This document shows, piece after piece, positions 13,015 through 25,569 of a stretch of 64,000 nucleotides of DNA; positions within the stretch are counted from its first letter, which is position 1; the number at the start of each line of letters is the position of its first letter. Source of the stretch: Lycorma delicatula (lineage: Eukaryota; Arthropoda; Insecta; Hemiptera; Fulgoridae); assembly GCF_047948215.1 (NCBI RefSeq), contig NC_134463.1, positions 101,410,657-101,474,656 on the forward strand. The letters are read 5' to 3'. The notes beneath the pieces are model-generated. The model had not been told where the DNA came from and did no database searches. It worked only from the letters and a program-made list of their open reading frames with translations. Position numbers and translations under genes: made by a program.

Positions 13015-14115
13015 TTGTCTTTTGACTTAGTCATTTGACTAGTTTGATGCAGCTCTCCAACATTCCCTATCTACATTCTACATGCTATGCTATGTACATC
13101 CTACATCCTGCATCCCTAACATTTTGTTTTACATATTCCAAACACTGCCTGCGTGCACAATTTTTCTCATCTGTCTATCCCTCAATATCAAAGCGACTAT
13201 TCCATGTTGCCTTAAGATGTGGCCTATATGTCTGTCTTTTTTTTAACTATATTTATCCAAATGCTTCTTTCTTCATCAGTTTACAGCAACAACTCTTCAT
13301 TTGTCACTTTATCCACCCATCTGATTATTAATATTCTTCTATAACACCGCATTTCAAAAGCTTCTAATCGTTTTTTCAGGTACTCTGATCGTCCAAGTTT
13401 CACTTCTATATAAAGCTACGCTCCAAACATATATTATCAAAAATGTTTTCCTGATGTTTAGATTAATTTTTATATAAGCAAATTATATTTGTGACTGAAA
13501 GTTCGTTTCACCTGTGCTATTCGTCATTTTATATCGCTCCTGCTTCGTCCATCTTCAGTAACTCTACTTCCCAAATAATAAAATTCTTCTACCTCCATAG
13601 TCTTTTCTCGTCCTGTATTATATTCAGTGATTTAACTACTTTATTTCTATCTGATTTCATTACTTACGTTTTGTTCTTGTTTATTTTCATGCGGTAATTC
13701 TTGCGTAGAACATCATCAATGCCGTTCATTGTTTCTTCTAATTCTTTTTTACTCTCAGCTAGAATTATTACAATATCAGAAAATCGTAGCATCTGTATCT
13801 TTTCACCTTTCGCAGTTACTCCGGATCTAAACTATTCTTTACTATTATTAACTGCCAGTGCTGTGTAAAGATTAAAAAGTAACGGGGATAGGGAACATCC
13901 TTGTCTGACTCCCTTTTTTATTACTGCTTCTTTCTTATGCTCTTCGATTATTATTGTTGCAGTTTGGTTTCTGTAAATGTTAGCAATTGTTATTCAATCT
14001 CAACACTTAAACTCTAAATTTTTTAAAATGCTGAACATTTTATTCCAGTCCACCTTATAAAAATACCTTCCCTAAGTCTACAAATGACATGTATTTTGGC
14101 AACCTACCCATTTCC
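13015..14115 (-). pseudogene. LINE ORF2 reverse transcriptase fragment with 3' end
   Basis: The minus strand from about 14100 leftwards reads NKMFSILKNLEFK, then IANIYRNQTATIIIEEHKKE, then VIKKGVRQGCSLSPLLFNLY (the RT palm loop), LRFSDIVIILAESKKELEET in place of the FADD catalytic box, and MNGIDDVLRKNYRMKINKNK. The rest down to about 13015 is the worn thumb and C-terminal part, mirrored on the plus strand by repeated stop-poor frames. The T-rich edge near 13010 is its A-rich tail on the minus strand. The catalytic box has lost the second Asp. The fragment at 51765-52100 belongs to the same general kind. Assignment to RTE-like LINEs is likely but not proven. Confidence 0.82.
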
Positions 14116-14164
14116 ATCTTTAAATTTTGTCACCAATTCCTATTTACTTCTCAGCATATACCTT

Positions 14165-14640
14165 GTTATAGTTCCCGTGTAATCTTTTGTATGTTATATC
14201 TTGCTTTTAGATCCTCCCAACGTGCAAATTCGAAAAAGGTGTGGCAGGGACTATCCTCTTGACCGCAGTGCATACAATTTGGGATCTACCTTCTTCTAAA
14301 CTTGTGTAAGTATACACCAAATTCTCCGTGACCGGAGAGAAATGTGATAGGTAGTATCCCACATCGTCGTGTTTCCTCTCCAGCCACGATCCTATCTCAG
14401 GAATCTGCTTCTTTATCCACGGCCCAGTTACAGCAGTGTTCCACTTCTCTTGCCATTAAGAGTGACCTACTCCCTTAACAGCTGCTGAAAGAGCTGCTGC
14501 CCTCTTTGAGGAATCATTCCTTAATCTGGCTCTCAACAGATACCACTCCGATGTGATTACAATTTCGGTCCGGCTACTCTGCATCACTGAGCACTCAAAC
14601 CCCTTTACCATCGGCAAGGTCTCATGATGCATAGAGAGGG
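14165..14640 (-). pseudogene. R1-like LINE ORF2 C-terminal zinc-binding domain
   Basis: The minus strand from about 14480 leftwards reads EKWNTAVTGPWIKKQIPEIG, SWLERKHDDVGYYLSHF, then in a second frame GHGEFGVYLHKFRRR and HCGQEDSPCHTFFE followed by ARWEDLKARYNIQK. This order (RWD..W.K..IP, W..R.HG, the TGHG.F..YLHK block, the C..C...H..F.C..W finger) is the R1/LOA-type ORF2 terminus. The last finger Cys is Phe and a frameshift splits the domain. It abuts the previous LINE, reading the same way; since an R1-type tail cannot belong to that RT type, it is a separate insertion or a junction of two elements. Confidence 0.82.
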
Positions 14641-16407
14641 TAATAAAAAGTGTAGTAATTTTACGGAGAGTAAATAATTATATGAAATTTATCGAACAAT
14701 TATTTATTTAATTTACCTTCAACGAATGATAAATAGAAAACAGGAACTTTAAAGATAAATAACAATGGTTTTTTACATGTAGTTTTACTAAAGAATTCTG
14801 ATCGGTAATAGAGAACGAAATGAGAATGGTTCTTAACTACACTGGAAAATCAGAATTTTGTTGTAGAACCTTGAAAAAGAAGAAAAGCTTTGATTGATCG
14901 TAGAATGAAATTTGCAGAGTCTTAATTAAACTTGATTACATATATTATAAAATATACAAAACAATTAGAAATGTATGGTTTAGAAAACAGGTTGAGGTTA
15001 TAAGATCAATATAGAACAGAAAACAATAGAAAATTGCATCAAACCAGTCAACTGATGACAAGAAATAACAATTTATATTAAAAAACCAACTGTCCGATAA
15101 TTTTCAATTTATTATTTTTCATAAATTGAATAACAAAGAAAAACTGCAGTGCTAGCAATTAAAACATCTGTCCATTTTCTTTAGTTTGGTTTTCAAGTAA
15201 ACATTAATTTTATGTCCAACCGTTGTGCCTAATTGTAGCAATAAACATATTTCAAACGTTGTAAATATTTCTGTAACCTGCTTTTAATAGCAGAAATACA
15301 ATTTAAATAGCACACTACTCACGTGATTTTTATCACGACATATAACAGCAATTTAATAAATGTTGAAAGAGAATGCAACTTCACGTTGGGTTTTTATTCG
15401 TTTTTTTTTCTTATAACGAAAACTATACTAATCAATCTTTCATATATAATTTATATTATGTAATTAATAATGTTTAAACATAAAAACAATAAATAATCTT
15501 AACGTGTACTTAATTAACCCTTCGTGTAAAAAAGTAAACTGTTTACGTACTACTAAATGAAATCAAAGAAGTAATTTTTCTACACACGTAAACGAAGTAT
15601 CGAATCGACCCTTTGGCAAATAAGAAGAATATGAAATTTTTATTAAGTTATTTTTTTTCAAACGTAACCTTAGTTATTTTATTTCTTTGTAGTAAATAAG
15701 CGAGGTATGCGTTCGTCTAAATAACTAGAAAAATATTTTGTTATTAAAATACCAAGAATAATTAAACCTTTGCAGATTTTTCTAACATATTTAGAGACTT
15801 TTTTAGGAGATGGTGGTATTTCTATACGTGTATTTTTTTTTAAGATTATAAATAAAAATTCTTACAAAAAAATATAAGTACTTATAAACGTAATTAAAAT
15901 TAAATTTTTCATTAATTTTATCATTTTTATGTCCCTCACTAAACATTCCGTATTAAAACGGTATTGAAAAACGGCCAAAAATATACATTTAAGAATAAAT
16001 AAATATTTTTTTGTAATTATCACTTTTGATAAATTTTATAAAATAAAATTTTAAAATTTTTTATATAAAATTTTGAAGGGTAAATTTACATTAACCAGCC
16101 TACTAACCATATTTATAATTTTAAAAAAAAGTTATCTCTTAATCCTTTTTTAATCTATACGAATTCAAAATTTTATCTGTAATATATCCTTATTAAGTGT
16201 TTTAAACGGTATTAAAGATAAGGTCTTATTTATATTTTAATGAACTCAGAGGTTTTTAATGATTTTCTTAAATATTTCTAAATGGCACAGGGACCGGTAA
16301 AGGCCGTATCTTTGGTGTCATTTTATGACGATAAGTTTCTGAAACGATCTGAGGACTCTGTTTCCAATGACAATGTAATCAATGCAATGTAATTACCGGT
16401 AAATTTG
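14641..16407. other. AT-rich DNA without recognisable gene
   Basis: No coding remnant or repeat recognised. Confidence 0.5.
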
Positions 16408-16577
16408 TAGGTCGACTACTCTTGAAACCCAACCACCAAACAACATAGGTATCCACGATCTAGTATTCAAATCCAACTAAAAGTAACTACCTTTATTAGG
16501 ATTTGAACGTGAGACCTTCGACTTCGAAATCAGCTGATTTACAAGGACGTGTCTACCAGTAGACCAACCCGGTGGGT
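16408..16577 (-). mobile_element. SINE-1 copy (tRNA-derived), tail-truncated
   Basis: On the minus strand this begins ACCCACCGGGTTGGTCTA, carries an A-box-like GGTCTACTGG and a B-box-like CGTTCAAATCC, and continues into the shared body (GGATTTGAATACTAGATCG, then the GTGGATAC block). It aligns over this length with the full copy at 33375-33672. The tail end is missing. Confidence 0.88.
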
Positions 16578-18012
16578 AATTTAATTTTTTTTTTATTAAC
16601 ATTATTAGGTGGATTTAAAATATAAATTGATAAAGTAAAAGATAATAATTTTTAAAAAACTACAGCTAAGAAATACGGCCTATAACATTTTTTTTAATAA
16701 ATTACACGACCGATTTACTGATAAGTACCTTAGCGACAGACTAGTCATAGGTTTATATTGTATATTGTTCGTTGAAACGCTGTAGATTAAGTCTTTTGTT
16801 TAATAATCATCGTGTGTAACAAGTCCCTGTGTAATGTGCCATATTAGGCACGTTTGATCGTTGCTATCTATCAAACACCTGCATTTTGTGTCACTTAACT
16901 TATTTTATTTACGTAATCTATTCTTGTACTTGTTCGAGATTATTAATCGATTTCCTACTCACAACAGTTTTATTTTCCTTTCAATAAAATATTATTTTGT
17001 CTTTTACAATTCAAGTGTGAAATAGAACATATATAATCTTTTGTTAAAAAATAAAACTATACTGTAATTGATTTTTTTTAAAATGATTTTAGATATTTTC
17101 ACAAGATATCGTAAAGATTAAAATTAATGGATTATTATTTCTGCTGGAATGTTAGAAAGTTATCATACCGTTTATATTTTGTAAATTAAGGCTCCTCCGC
17201 TTGTAGAATTTCGTAAAATTAATTTGAGAAATAAAAATATTAAGATTTAAGAAACTAAATTAATTATTTTTTAATAAAATGTAATAGAAAAAATATAAAG
17301 AAATATTGGTAAAACTTTAAGTCTCCGTGAAAAGCGTAATTAGGTTACTTTTTGAAACAAATTTAAGAAAACTGAAAATATTCGTACCGGTAACATAAAT
17401 TTAAAAAAATTATAATAAGTAAATTTGGTTGTTAAAATAAGTTTTGTCATTAAAAATTAAATCTAACTGTACATTTTTCTGCCGACATTACGGACATAAC
17501 TATTACAAATGTATAAATTTAAACATGTTAATTACGCAGATGTATCAGCGAAGTGTTACAGATAGATAATAAAAAATTTTCACTCCAATTAAATTATACA
17601 ATTTATTATGTCATTTAATTCGCTTACCTCTTCCTAATATAGGAGAGGCTGTGGGATGCGTATACTTATTTTTATTATTTCACATTAACTTGAACCGGTA
17701 AAGCAGATTTCGCTCAAATAAAAGGTTATAAAAATGTTAGTAAAATCTTAGACCTAGATGGCAACTTCGATTTTTACATAATCGTTACATATCAATAGTT
17801 AGACCCTCCATCAGAAAATATAATAAAGAAAGTAAATAAATAACTGAAAAAGAAAAATAATAAAAAAGATTAATTGATACATAAACAATATTTACAAAAA
17901 ATTATTTAAAAAAAACGTTTCCCCGGTTTTAGATTTAGAGGAAAACTAAAAATACAAACTCTCGTCAATTGGGGCAAAATCAATAGAAGCATATATTTAT
18001 CGCAAAATTTGT
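16578..18012. other. AT-rich DNA without recognisable gene
   Basis: No coding remnant or repeat recognised. Confidence 0.5.
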
Positions 18013-18117
18013 AAAAAGTATAAATTAATATATACTTTTTCCAAAAAGTAAAAATTATAAATTTTAAAAAAATTGTAAAAAATTTTGGAAAAAGTATAAA
18101 ATAATTTATACTTTTTC
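18013..18117. repeat. Twin palindromes sharing one stem
   Basis: Two hairpins with the same stem (AAAAAGTATA paired with TATACTTTTT) lie at 18013-18042 and 18087-18117. They are also inverted relative to each other through ATACTTTTTCCAAAA and TTTTGGAAAAAGTAT, so a larger cruciform is possible. Confidence 0.8.
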
Positions 18118-18461
18118 TAAAGAGCCTAATGGCTCTGTGTTCTTATAATTTATCCGTAAATAATTTTTTTTTTGGGCGTAATATTGTTATCCAATTTATT
18201 TCAATAACTTTTAATTTTATTTACATTATCTTATTCGGGAAGGAAATTTAATTTTTTTTTTATTATGTAATTTAGCAATTCATAGTAAAAATCCCATAAT
18301 TCAAGTATCTGTAAAGAAAACACTTATCGATATAAAAAGTGAAAAAAAGTTGTTATAAATTATATATGTGAAAAGATTGGGAGGAAAAACTAAGATCGGA
18401 TGAGTTACAGAGATCAACTAAAATATACACGCTGTAACGCGCAAGCGTTGTAGAATTAGCG

Positions 18462-18495
18462 GGATAACCAATGGATTCGGCGTTACTATAGAAAC
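18462..18495. promoter_or_regulatory. CCAAT box next to an RFX X-box-like motif
   Basis: A CCAAT pentamer at 18468-18472 is followed by GTTACTATAGAAAC at 18482-18495, close to the X-box consensus GTTRCCATGGYAAC. The surroundings are CG-richer than the neighbourhood. The pair resembles a promoter, but no transcript or exon is visible nearby, so the role is conjecture. Confidence 0.25.
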
Positions 18496-18529
18496 TACAG
18501 CGACCAACCACAATCAAACAAACATGCAT

Positions 18530-19374
18530 TAACGTTTACTTAAACCAATAATATAGCAGTTTCCTTTTTCACAAGGTTTACTTCTAATATCTAAACCAAA
18601 CTGTTAACAAAATTTAAACGTAACCTATTAAAGTAATAATTTTATAAAAGATGTAAACAGAAGTCTTTTCTATTAAATATTTAAATCGGATTACTTTTTT
18701 TATTAAAATTTTAAACGTAAATTGTTTAAAAAATGGAGAAAAAATTAATACTTATGATATAGTACTGATAGAAAAAAATAGAAAAAAATATATTGAAACA
18801 TTAAATATTTCATGTAAAGCCTTACTTGAGACATCTGCCTTACTTAAAACAAGGAACAGCTACTTATTCACTCACGACCATAAAGCTAAAAAAACACATT
18901 AACAGTAAGATAATTTCACCAAAATATAAAATATCTCATTTTTCAATGTAAGGGAAGTAATTTACCATTGGAAAAACATATATAAAACACGTAGTGATCG
19001 ATTCGGTAATCAACGCCCAGCAAAAACTACTAAAGATAAATTTATGAAAATTTGTATATAAATTCTTCTTACGGTCTAAGTCCACATTAAGATGAGATTT
19101 TTTAAATTCCGAACAGATGAAAATATCAACTTGATTTTTGTTGTATGTAATCTTCATGTAAACATCTGAAAACAAACCTGTAAATTTTTCGATATTAGAC
19201 CTTGAAAGGGGTGAAAAAAGGAAAAACATTTTGAACAATGATTGCAAATTTTCCCCGTTTCCGACTATACTAAATGAGAAATTTATTAGATTTGGGCTTG
19301 AAAATATTTTTCAGTAAATATCTAAAAACCATTTCCGGGTTTTTTGAATTTTGATTTTTTAAGAGGGTAAAACG
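18530..19374. other. AT-rich DNA with one unassigned minus-strand open frame
   Basis: A 103-codon minus-strand frame (18936-19247) is the longest here. It has F/I/K-rich composition and no motif I know, and I do not call it a gene. Confidence 0.4.
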
Positions 19375-19616
19375 GTGTATGGTGCGGCGGCTCGACCAAC
19401 ACAATTATTTCCACTGTTACTGTATATGCGACGCAAATGGCTGCATCTGCCTCCGGTTACTTGACAAAAAACATAAAATAAAAAAAAAGAAATACGGTCA
19501 CCTCACAATGTTGTTTATTGGGTAACGCTATGAGCAGTGCAAAATACATTTTTACCCGTACAAGGGACGGGTAACCGGCTATAATCGGCACTGTAACGCC
19601 TTTTTTTTTTTTTTTA
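19375..19616. repeat. Unassigned CG-richer patch ending in a T run
   Basis: The patch contains an 8-bp-stem hairpin (TTACCCGT paired with ACGGGTAA, about 19552-19573) and ends in about sixteen T residues near 19600-19616. It looks like the A-tailed end of a dispersed repeat on the minus strand, but I cannot name a family. Confidence 0.35.
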
Positions 19617-20980
19617 AAGTAGTAATAACAAAAATTTCAAGTCGGCGATAAGTTGAAATTGTAAAAGGTTATACGATTTTATTCCTTAAGAGCTATGTTG
19701 AACGGCTATTAAAATAAACTGAAGAAAGACTACACACAAAAACCGTTTAAAAAGCCTTTAAAATCTAAAACAAGATGGCCATCGTGTTAGATTCATCCTC
19801 AGTGAGCACGGAGGAAATGGCGTGTATAAGCAACAAGTAAATAATTTTTTTTAAATACTGATTTGCAAATAAATATTGCTTGCCAAACATTGCAAAATTA
19901 TTTTTTATTTATTCACAATATTTGCAAATATTATGAGTTAAATTAATTTTCAACTTTTATTCATTTATCTTTTTTTTTATACATACTTTTTCCTCGGTTC
20001 TATTGATGACAGTTTAACAATTGTACAACCCTACTAATTTTATAAGTGAAAGGGTAAGGCTTTTAACGGTTTTTGGGTATAATTATGTTTTCAATTTTTT
20101 TTTTTTTTTTTTTTTAATTTAATGATCTCCACCCTTTTATATATTAAGGTTTATCATGTTCAATAAACTAATAGAGTTGTAGGTTTTCATTTTGAAGATA
20201 TCTTGTTTGAAGAATAGTATAAACAAATTCCAAATGGATTTAACGAAAATCAAACGGTAGAACTATTAAAATACATATTTGATGTAAAGGTACGTTTTTG
20301 ATTTTTATTTAATTTCCAAAGTTAAAAATTAAGCACAAGGATACCTTGCGGTAAGCGCAAAATCTTACTGGAAAGTATCTTAGGATTCCCTTCAGCATTT
20401 AAAACCCTCTCTGACTTTTAATATATGTTATTATTATTAATCACCCTAATATAACAGTTATACATATCAAACTAAATTATTCATGCTGAATAGTTCCTAA
20501 TATAAAAGAAATACAGAACAATACCTTCATAAAGGGTACTTAGCCCGCTTACAGTATAAGAAATATGGTGTTATTAGCTTAGTTATTTTTTAGAATGAAA
20601 TGAAGATATTATATTAATTAATATTATACGTAATAAAATACAAATAAATATCAAAAAGTGAAACACATACAGAATATTAAGTAGCCTATTTGTAGAGACT
20701 TAACTTTAAATAGAAGACTAAAATTTACTAATTACGGTTAATCAATTTCAAAATAAACTTACATTAAAAAAAACAGCATAATATTAAAAATCATTACTAA
20801 TTTAATCATTTTGTTGATCAATTAAATGAACCGCAGATGTATCCGGAAAAAGCCAATTAAATGATAAAAAAAATCTAATAATAATAAAAAATTAAAACTC
20901 AGAATAATGTTTTACATTCAGTATTAGGTAAACGTAAGGTTATGTTATTTTATTTTAACACAGCCGATGTACTATATATA

Positions 20981-21013
<33 letters not shown>

Positions 21014-22386
21014 TACACACAAATAAACGCTGACAAAGTGCAAATTCTTGTATTTAATTAAATACTGAATACTGGATTTTAAACGATGTAAATTAAAGTG
21101 TCTTGTACTTTTTGAATCGATAAGAAATGAATGTTCTTCTATGACTCTGATTGCTTTCGTGCTTAAAATAAATACTTTAAAAAAAAAAAAGGAAAAGTTT
21201 ATATTTGAGTTTATTACAAAGTAGAAATTGTGTGATGAAACCGGGTGGCACTTTTTTTAAAAAGAAAAAGTAATCGAATATAAACGGGTGAGTTTTTTCT
21301 ACGATAAGAAATCCTTTAGCGGATGAAATAAGTGTACGTAAAACTATGTAACTCATTCTACTCGTACAAGTGTGCTTTGTATAACCTTATTAATAATAAA
21401 AGAGATTATGCAGAAGGAAGAAACAACGCTACTTTTATTGAAATGGAATTTTGGCAAAAACGTAGTTAAAGTAAGGGTCGAACGATAATAGAAAGTAAAC
21501 GCTTTTCTGTGATCGGCGACGAGTGTAAGCAAGTAGAAAACTACCGATACTGCTTCTGAATAGTTAGAAAAAAACTCCTAGTGTGCTATGCCTGTGCGAG
21601 TACTGCACAAGATAGATGTTTAAACTATGTACTACTGAAGTCAAAGAGCTATGTGAATTACAGTCTTTAATAATATAATACTCTACCACTACTTTTGTTC
21701 TTGGTATGTACAGTCTTTTACAAAACTGTAGTATAGTATATTTACAAAAATTATATGTATATATTCACATACACACATTCATATAAATTGTTATATCTGA
21801 CAATTGGTACAATAGACATAGTTCTACAACAGAGTTAGCCTGATTATGTGCTTATTTATTCTACCATATTTTTATTCAATGATTTTTACGATGAACAAAG
21901 ATGAAAATCAACAAACTGATCTAAGTTTATTTTTAAATAGCTTTTTCCAATTCATTGGCGTACTTAATAGTATTTCCAAGCACCTCCGGTGATATTAAAT
22001 CCAAGACTAAAATTTGTTATTTTAGGAGTACAAAATGTGTATGAACTACGCTTTTTCCTTCCAACACGGCATATATGTTTTCATTTTAATTTAACTCGAT
22101 TTTTGCCTTATCTTCAGAACATTTTGATAAATTAAATAAACGTATCAATAAATTTTAGAAATCTCATATTTTCTAGGTATTTAATGTAAGGATCGAAATT
22201 TTGGAAAAAGCATCGGCGGTTAATCTGGTTCCAATAAATAAAGCAAAAACATTCTTTAACGGTCCTCAGAATAGTAATCCACAATTGCCCATTAATATCC
22301 TTCCATGATAGACGGTACTTTCGAATTAGACACCAAACAAGGGATTCATAAGCCTTTTTTGTTGAAATAATTTATGTGTTATATAT
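19617..22386. other. AT-rich DNA with simple repeats
   Basis: No gene recognised. It holds a long T run near 20096-20116 and the AC repeat at 20983-21010. Confidence 0.5.
20983..21010. repeat. (AC)14 microsatellite
   Basis: An uninterrupted AC dinucleotide run, followed by an imperfect extension. Confidence 0.95.
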
Positions 22387-23150
22387 ATACTAGCAGACCC
22401 GGCAATGCTTCGTTCGTTATTGCCAGGTTTAATATAGATTAAATGAACACAATTGATAGTTTGATAAAACATTAACATAATAAATATTACGGAACTTCTC
22501 AAAATTTAATATTTCCCTTTTAACCTTTCACCCTTTGCCCCATTTCCCTTTCACCCTTTCCTTTTCCCTTTTCCCATTTTTATTTTTACCATTTTCCCTC
22601 TCCCCATTTACAATTTTCCCTTCTACCATTTCCCCCTTTTCTCCATCTTTCCCTTTCATCAATTTATTTTCCCTTTCCTCTTTCCTCCTTTCTTTTTTCT
22701 TTTTTGTCATTTCCATTACCTTTTCTGTTTTTCCTTTTCCCCTTTCTTCTTTTTTTCCTTTTGCGGTTTTTCCCTTTCTCCCTTTTTTCCCGCGAATAAA
22801 CCGGTTCAGTAGTTTTTTAGCCTATAGCAGACACACATACCAGAAACACTGAAATGGAATCGTAAAATACTTAGTATAGCGTGTGTTGGTTTTACGTCCA
22901 ACAGATAGCGCTGTTTTTAAAAAAAAACGTATGTTTTTACCTGTCTGACATCTATATAATAGTAGGTATATAAATAGCAGGTATATAAAAAAAAACGCGC
23001 CTATTCGAATGCAACGTTGTGTCAAAATTTCAAAGCAATCGGTGAAGAACTTTCGGAGATTTAAGATTTTGAACAAACGAATATTTACATTTTTATTTAG
23101 ATGTAACGTATAAATGTATTTTGTGTATGTGTGTGTGTACAAGCTAGATA
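22387..23150. repeat. Dispersed arthropod-type repeat with polypyrimidine core
   Basis: It begins with CTAGCAGACCCGGCAATGCT after an AT run and ends with the TTTCAAAGCAATCGGTGAAG type of motif, then a GTGTGTGTGT stretch. From memory, both edges are common in dispersed repeats of arthropod genomes (start CTAGCNGACCCGGC; end ATCGGTTCAGTAGTTTT, also seen at about 22800). Inside, 22513-22795 is almost pure pyrimidine, built from degenerate CCCTTTT units. The class of the element is unknown to me. Confidence 0.5.
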
Positions 23151-25228
23151 ATTAATTTATCTCTTAAAACCTATAGACAAACAATACGAGAACAACAAAT
23201 TTATAGAAACACCAATTATTCTCCCGTTCTCGAAAATAAAAACTCCACTGCAATATGCTTTGTTCACCAAAAAATGTACTCAAAACTAGGTAAAAATAAT
23301 GTATGTAAAAAAAAAGCCTCGAATAAAAAATGTTTAAAATAAACCACGTAAAAATTCTGTAAGCCTGTTAAGGAATTGTTAAGCAGTCCTACTTGACAAT
23401 TAAGCTTTGCGGAATCGTTACTCTGCGTAATTGACACTATACAGTTTGAAATCAATCATACCTTCCACGTTCCAAAAACCTAAAGCGACCGCTTTATTTT
23501 TGCAGTAGTACACGACTTTAGATATATAGTTTATTTTATCAGATTACCGATTAAAAAAATACAGATAATCGGTTGTTTACTGAATATCGAGGATTTTAGA
23601 CACGTACGTACAAAAACATATATATATTCCACAATAAATTTTATGATTACATACTGTTTTAATAAAAATCCTACCCTAGTAAATGCGGTAGACTGTTTTT
23701 AATTTACACGAACCGTTTATCATGAGAGAACAAAAATTAGAAAAAGAAATAATAGTTTTATTACTTTAAAAAAAAAACTGCCAGGTACTTCAATGAATAA
23801 AGTCATTATTTTAATAAACAATCGACTTACAAATTTTAATCGTTGTACATGCAGTCAACATAAGTCGTATGCTAAAATCCGAGTGATTGAACCAACGTGT
23901 CGAAACGTGATACCATAAATTATTATACGCTTCAAGGCTTCACTTTTAAATTAATAGAACATTTTCATACAAAAACCTATTGAAGATACATTTGTCCCCT
24001 TCCTCAATGAAATACCCGGTATTACTGTTGTTAACGGCGCCCTCTTTAAAAAGTTTAGGAGATATTTTTAAAATGAATAATATATTTTATTTACATTGAC
24101 TTTTAGTATTTGTTTTTTCAAATTTTTGTTCTTGACAAAAGAGCATACTATTAAACAATAAAATATACATAGAGTATATTATGGGGATTCCTAAATTTTT
24201 AGGACATCCGCCATTAACAACGCTACTGGATACTCCATTAAGAAAGATACAGACTCAAAATAAGTATTAAAAGTACAGTACTTTTATATATTTTTTCTCT
24301 TTCTTTTTTAGTTTTGAAACGTAATGTGTATAGAAGGATAAATTCCATTAATCTTAAAACGACCTGTTTAATTATCAGTTATTTAAAAAAGAGAATTATA
24401 AAAAAATTAACACAATTCGAATTATTTAAAAACTTATCGTCTAATTGTAATTTTTTTATAGAAAAAAGGAACGAATCGTATCATCAGTGTTTGGTACGAG
24501 TTTTAAGACTAAGAAATTTCTTTTGATGGAACATGATTTTGTTAATTCTTTAACGGTATCGGCTATCGCTAATATAATTAGATTAGTTGAAGTTTTTAAA
24601 TGTAAGTCATTAACAAAAATTTATTATATCAGTTATGAACATCGCACTTATTCTTTAAAAAAATATTTCAAGATTTTGTAGGCAGATAGTAAGAATTTTG
24701 TAGGTACATAAGTAAAGTGTTTTTTCTGCTTACATTAACTTTTATCTGCGATTAACTTTCTTTGTAACTTTTCAGGTGTAACCACTTTAGGCTCCCGACA
24801 ATATAAAGGCCAAAAGCGTATTATGTATCTGTTAAAACAACCTGTATAATTTTTACTTTTCACCCGATTATAAAGTAGAGGGTATATCATTTCACGCGAT
24901 GTGTATCTCTCCGTAAAATACAGTATCCTGAAATATATTTATTTTCTAATTTTATCTCTACGACAAGATCCAGTTACACTGATTCGCAGTAGATCCACTA
25001 CGTCGTCTACTGCTCCCATCAGATTAACATTATTCTTAAAAAGAAGTAATTAATCCTTTATCTTTATCTATGAAGGAATTACACTTTATTCACTATTCAT
25101 GTTTATTTTTATTTATTTATTTTATCGTGAACTGTGTTCTACAGGCCATTAGCTCGGTAATTTATAATAGTATAACTATCTATAAAACATTAAGTTTCAT
25201 GTAATAATTAAATTCTGTAATTAATAAT

Positions 25229-25230
<2 letters not shown>
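23151..25230. other. AT-rich DNA without recognisable gene
   Basis: Two overlapping plus-strand frames (24314-24681) have no known motif. Nothing else is visible. Confidence 0.5.
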
Positions 25231-25266
<36 letters not shown>

Positions 25267-25282
25267 CAATAATAATAATAAT
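25231..25282. repeat. (AAT)n microsatellite
   Basis: About sixteen near-perfect AAT/TAA units with one AACAAC interruption. Confidence 0.95.
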
Positions 25283-25569
25283 GATCTAATTTCGGCAAAC
25301 AAATTTTAAATTTAAATGATTAGACAAAATAATATAAGATCCTTCAAAAGTAATCAACACAATTTGAAGACAATCGTTTATCAATTTACATCTGCAAACA
25401 TAATTATCATCAGATAAATATGAATGTAGCTGAATTTATTCGCAAATGAATAATCTGTAACCAAGATTTGAAACTAGAATTTTTGACACCAAACTAATCC
25501 ATTCCGTTAACACTCGTTAATTTAATAATTTTTACTGAAATAATTTTTTTACTTCATGTAAATATAATC

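Noticed and set aside
18936..19247. A 103-codon minus-strand frame as a gene
   Set aside because: AT-driven composition (F, I, K, L), no motif, and no neighbouring coding signal.
20096..20116. Long T run as a terminator or Pol III stop
   Set aside because: No Pol III boxes or transcript candidate lie upstream; T runs are common throughout this AT-rich DNA.
22528..22852. Proteins encoded in the pyrimidine-rich region
   Set aside because: The open frames (S/F/P-rich on one strand, K/E/G-rich on the other) come from the low-complexity CCCTTTT tract.
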